A DNA stretch of 64,000 nucleotides from Planktotalea sp. (GTDB taxonomy: Bacteria; Pseudomonadota; Alphaproteobacteria; Rhodobacterales; Rhodobacteraceae): contig NZ_JABBAL010000023.1 of NCBI RefSeq assembly GCF_018607995.1, positions 124,001-188,000 of the forward strand. The letters are read 5' to 3'. Shown here piece after piece: positions 63,222-64,000 of the stretch. Position 1 is the first letter of the stretch. The number at the start of each line of letters is the position of its first letter. The translations under genes and the position numbers were made by a program. The notes under the pieces were generated by a model that worked only from the letters and a program-made list of their open reading frames with translations, was not told the origin of the DNA and searched no databases.

Positions 63222-63812
63222 ATGTGTTCGTCCAATGACCCAAAGATCGATCCGATAGCGGGGGCCGATGACGAAGACTTATTTTGTCCTCGCTCGCCGG
63301 CGATTGTTCAGATGGAAAAGGACGCAGTGGAACAACGGATGAAAGAGAGTGAAGCTCTTCACATCTACCAAGATTTCATCGACAGCATCAGCGAATGCGA
63401 CATGGCGGGCGACTTGGATGCTTGGTGTGGGCTTCACGCGCTGCCCTATACTGTTCACCTCGATGATCTCGATACAATCGTTAATACGCATGACGATACT
63501 CACAAGTTCTTCGCGATGATGACAGAGCTCGCTGAAAAACACAGCGTTGATCACATCAAGCGTGTCGGCAAAAGTGCGCAACGGATCAGTGACGACCAGA
63601 TCGAAGGGTATCATACCTGCTATCTGTTGAAGGAAGGGATTCAAATTGTAGAAGCCGTCGATTCACGCATGCGCATGCTAAAACAAAGTGGTCGCTGGTA
63701 CTTGGTAGAGATCACGAACAACCTCAGTAACCAGCAGTTTCCGTATCTGACGCCGAAAGTCTCGGACGGGCTGCAAACAACACATGCGATAAAGAGCCGA
63801 ATGCAGGACTGA
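63222..63812 (+). CDS. Hypothetical protein, possible SnoaL/NTF2-like domain
   Basis: 196 aa, starting two bases after the thiolase stop. The middle and C-terminal part (HIYQDFIDSISECDMAGDLDAWCGLHALPYTVHL, FFAMMTELAEKHSVDHIKRV, QSGRWYLVEITNN) has the length and rhythm of an NTF2-like alpha+beta fold, which often follows similar helices. The first 40 residues are acidic and probably disordered. No function can be assigned; operon position suggests a link to acyl-CoA metabolism. Confidence 0.7.
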   Translation: MCSSNDPKIDPIAGADDEDLFCPRSPAIVQMEKDAVEQRMKESEALHIYQDFIDSISECDMAGDLDAWCGLHALPYTVHLDDLDTIVNTHDDTHKFFAMMTELAEKHSVDHIKRVGKSAQRISDDQIEGYHTCYLLKEGIQIVEAVDSRMRMLKQSGRWYLVEITNNLSNQQFPYLTPKVSDGLQTTHAIKSRMQD

Positions 63813-63932
63813 CACAGCCCTAGAGCAAGCAAAGCAACACAAGACAACTGTGCGAATTTGGAAGTTGGAATGACGATCGCTGATCTAAATGATCTCTTCC
63901 TGAACAAATCGCCTCCAAACAGGAGATAAACT

Positions 63933-64000
63933 ATGACCGACTTTACAATGATCAAAGATGCCGACGGCATCGCAACAATCACGTGGGACGCCGTTGGCAA
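63933..64000 (+). CDS. Start of multifunctional beta-oxidation protein FadB/FadJ (cut by window end)
   Basis: ATG 63933 has AGGAG eight bases upstream. Only 22 codons are visible, MTDFTMIKDADGIATITWDA, the first strand of the enoyl-CoA hydratase half of 3-hydroxyacyl-CoA dehydrogenase/enoyl-CoA hydratase proteins. Directly after the thiolase operon this is the expected partner. The minus-strand track ORF over this end is a shadow. Confidence 0.75.
   Translation, partial: MTDFTMIKDADGIATITWDAVG

Noticed and set aside
1-64000. CRISPR arrays, intact insertion sequences, integrases, prophage genes
   Set aside because: No regularly spaced repeats, transposase or integrase motifs were seen on reading the window.

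Overview
This 64 kb window looks like a chromosome segment of a marine alphaproteobacterium of the order Rhodobacterales (Roseobacter group). The basis is family recognition and gene order: a urea transport/urease island, an irr-fabA-fabB-fabI neighbourhood, miaB-phoH-ybeY-corC-lnt-metK, an apparent SAM/SAH-type riboswitch in front of metK, CP4-like class II AroA, and a long DmdC-like acyl-CoA dehydrogenase. Base composition looks to be in the mid-50s percent GC by eye (not computed). I saw no phage, plasmid, CRISPR array or intact insertion sequence.

Layout. 1-9.8 kb: urea island, with urtA-urtB-urtC leftwards (urtC cut by the window edge) and ureD-ureA-(16-codon ORF)-ureB-ureC-ureE-ureF-ureG rightwards, sharing a 347-bp control region that holds an operator-like inverted repeat. 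10.2-17.4 kb: rpsA and the aroA-(membrane gene)-cmk operon, with a block of accessory and partly broken genes between cmk and rpsA. 17.5-24.5 kb: a leftward run of trmB, three alpha/beta hydrolases, a PLP dehydratase, a haloacid dehalogenase, a quinone reductase and irr. 24.6-29.7 kb: fabA, then an accessory insert (decayed ORF, rlmF, crotonase), then fabB-fabI. 30.8-38.8 kb: miaB, a broken OmpA-type gene with a related small lipoprotein, phoH, ybeY, corC, lnt, riboswitch, metK. 38.9-56.7 kb: mixed accessory genes (DUF1801, AraC remnant, MFS efflux, dehydrogenase plus enolase-superfamily pair, acyl-CoA synthetase, LysM remnant, ABC exporter, tRNA-Gly, YedK, flavodoxin, 5'-nucleotidase, zinc protease, DUF952-pyrD-arsC, MATE, two thioesterases). 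56.8-64 kb: two MerR regulators followed by an acyl-CoA catabolism operon (two acyl-CoA dehydrogenases, GST, thiolase, start of fadB/fadJ).

How the genes work together. UrtABC import urea and UreABC, matured with nickel by UreDEFG, hydrolyse it, so the first 10 kb form a nitrogen-scavenging module. FabA, FabB and FabI make unsaturated fatty acids beside the iron regulator Irr. The last 7 kb degrade acyl-CoAs or methylmercaptopropionyl-CoA under MerR control.

The most distinctive property is gene decay. At least seven accessory genes are broken by clear, varied lesions (a perfect 16-bp tandem duplication, nonsense codons, frameshifts, an internal deletion), while every core gene seen complete here is intact. 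A family of short intergenic repeats (core like TCATCTTTCCAAATAAACT) recurs at about seven sites. I found no convincing wholly new multi-gene system.
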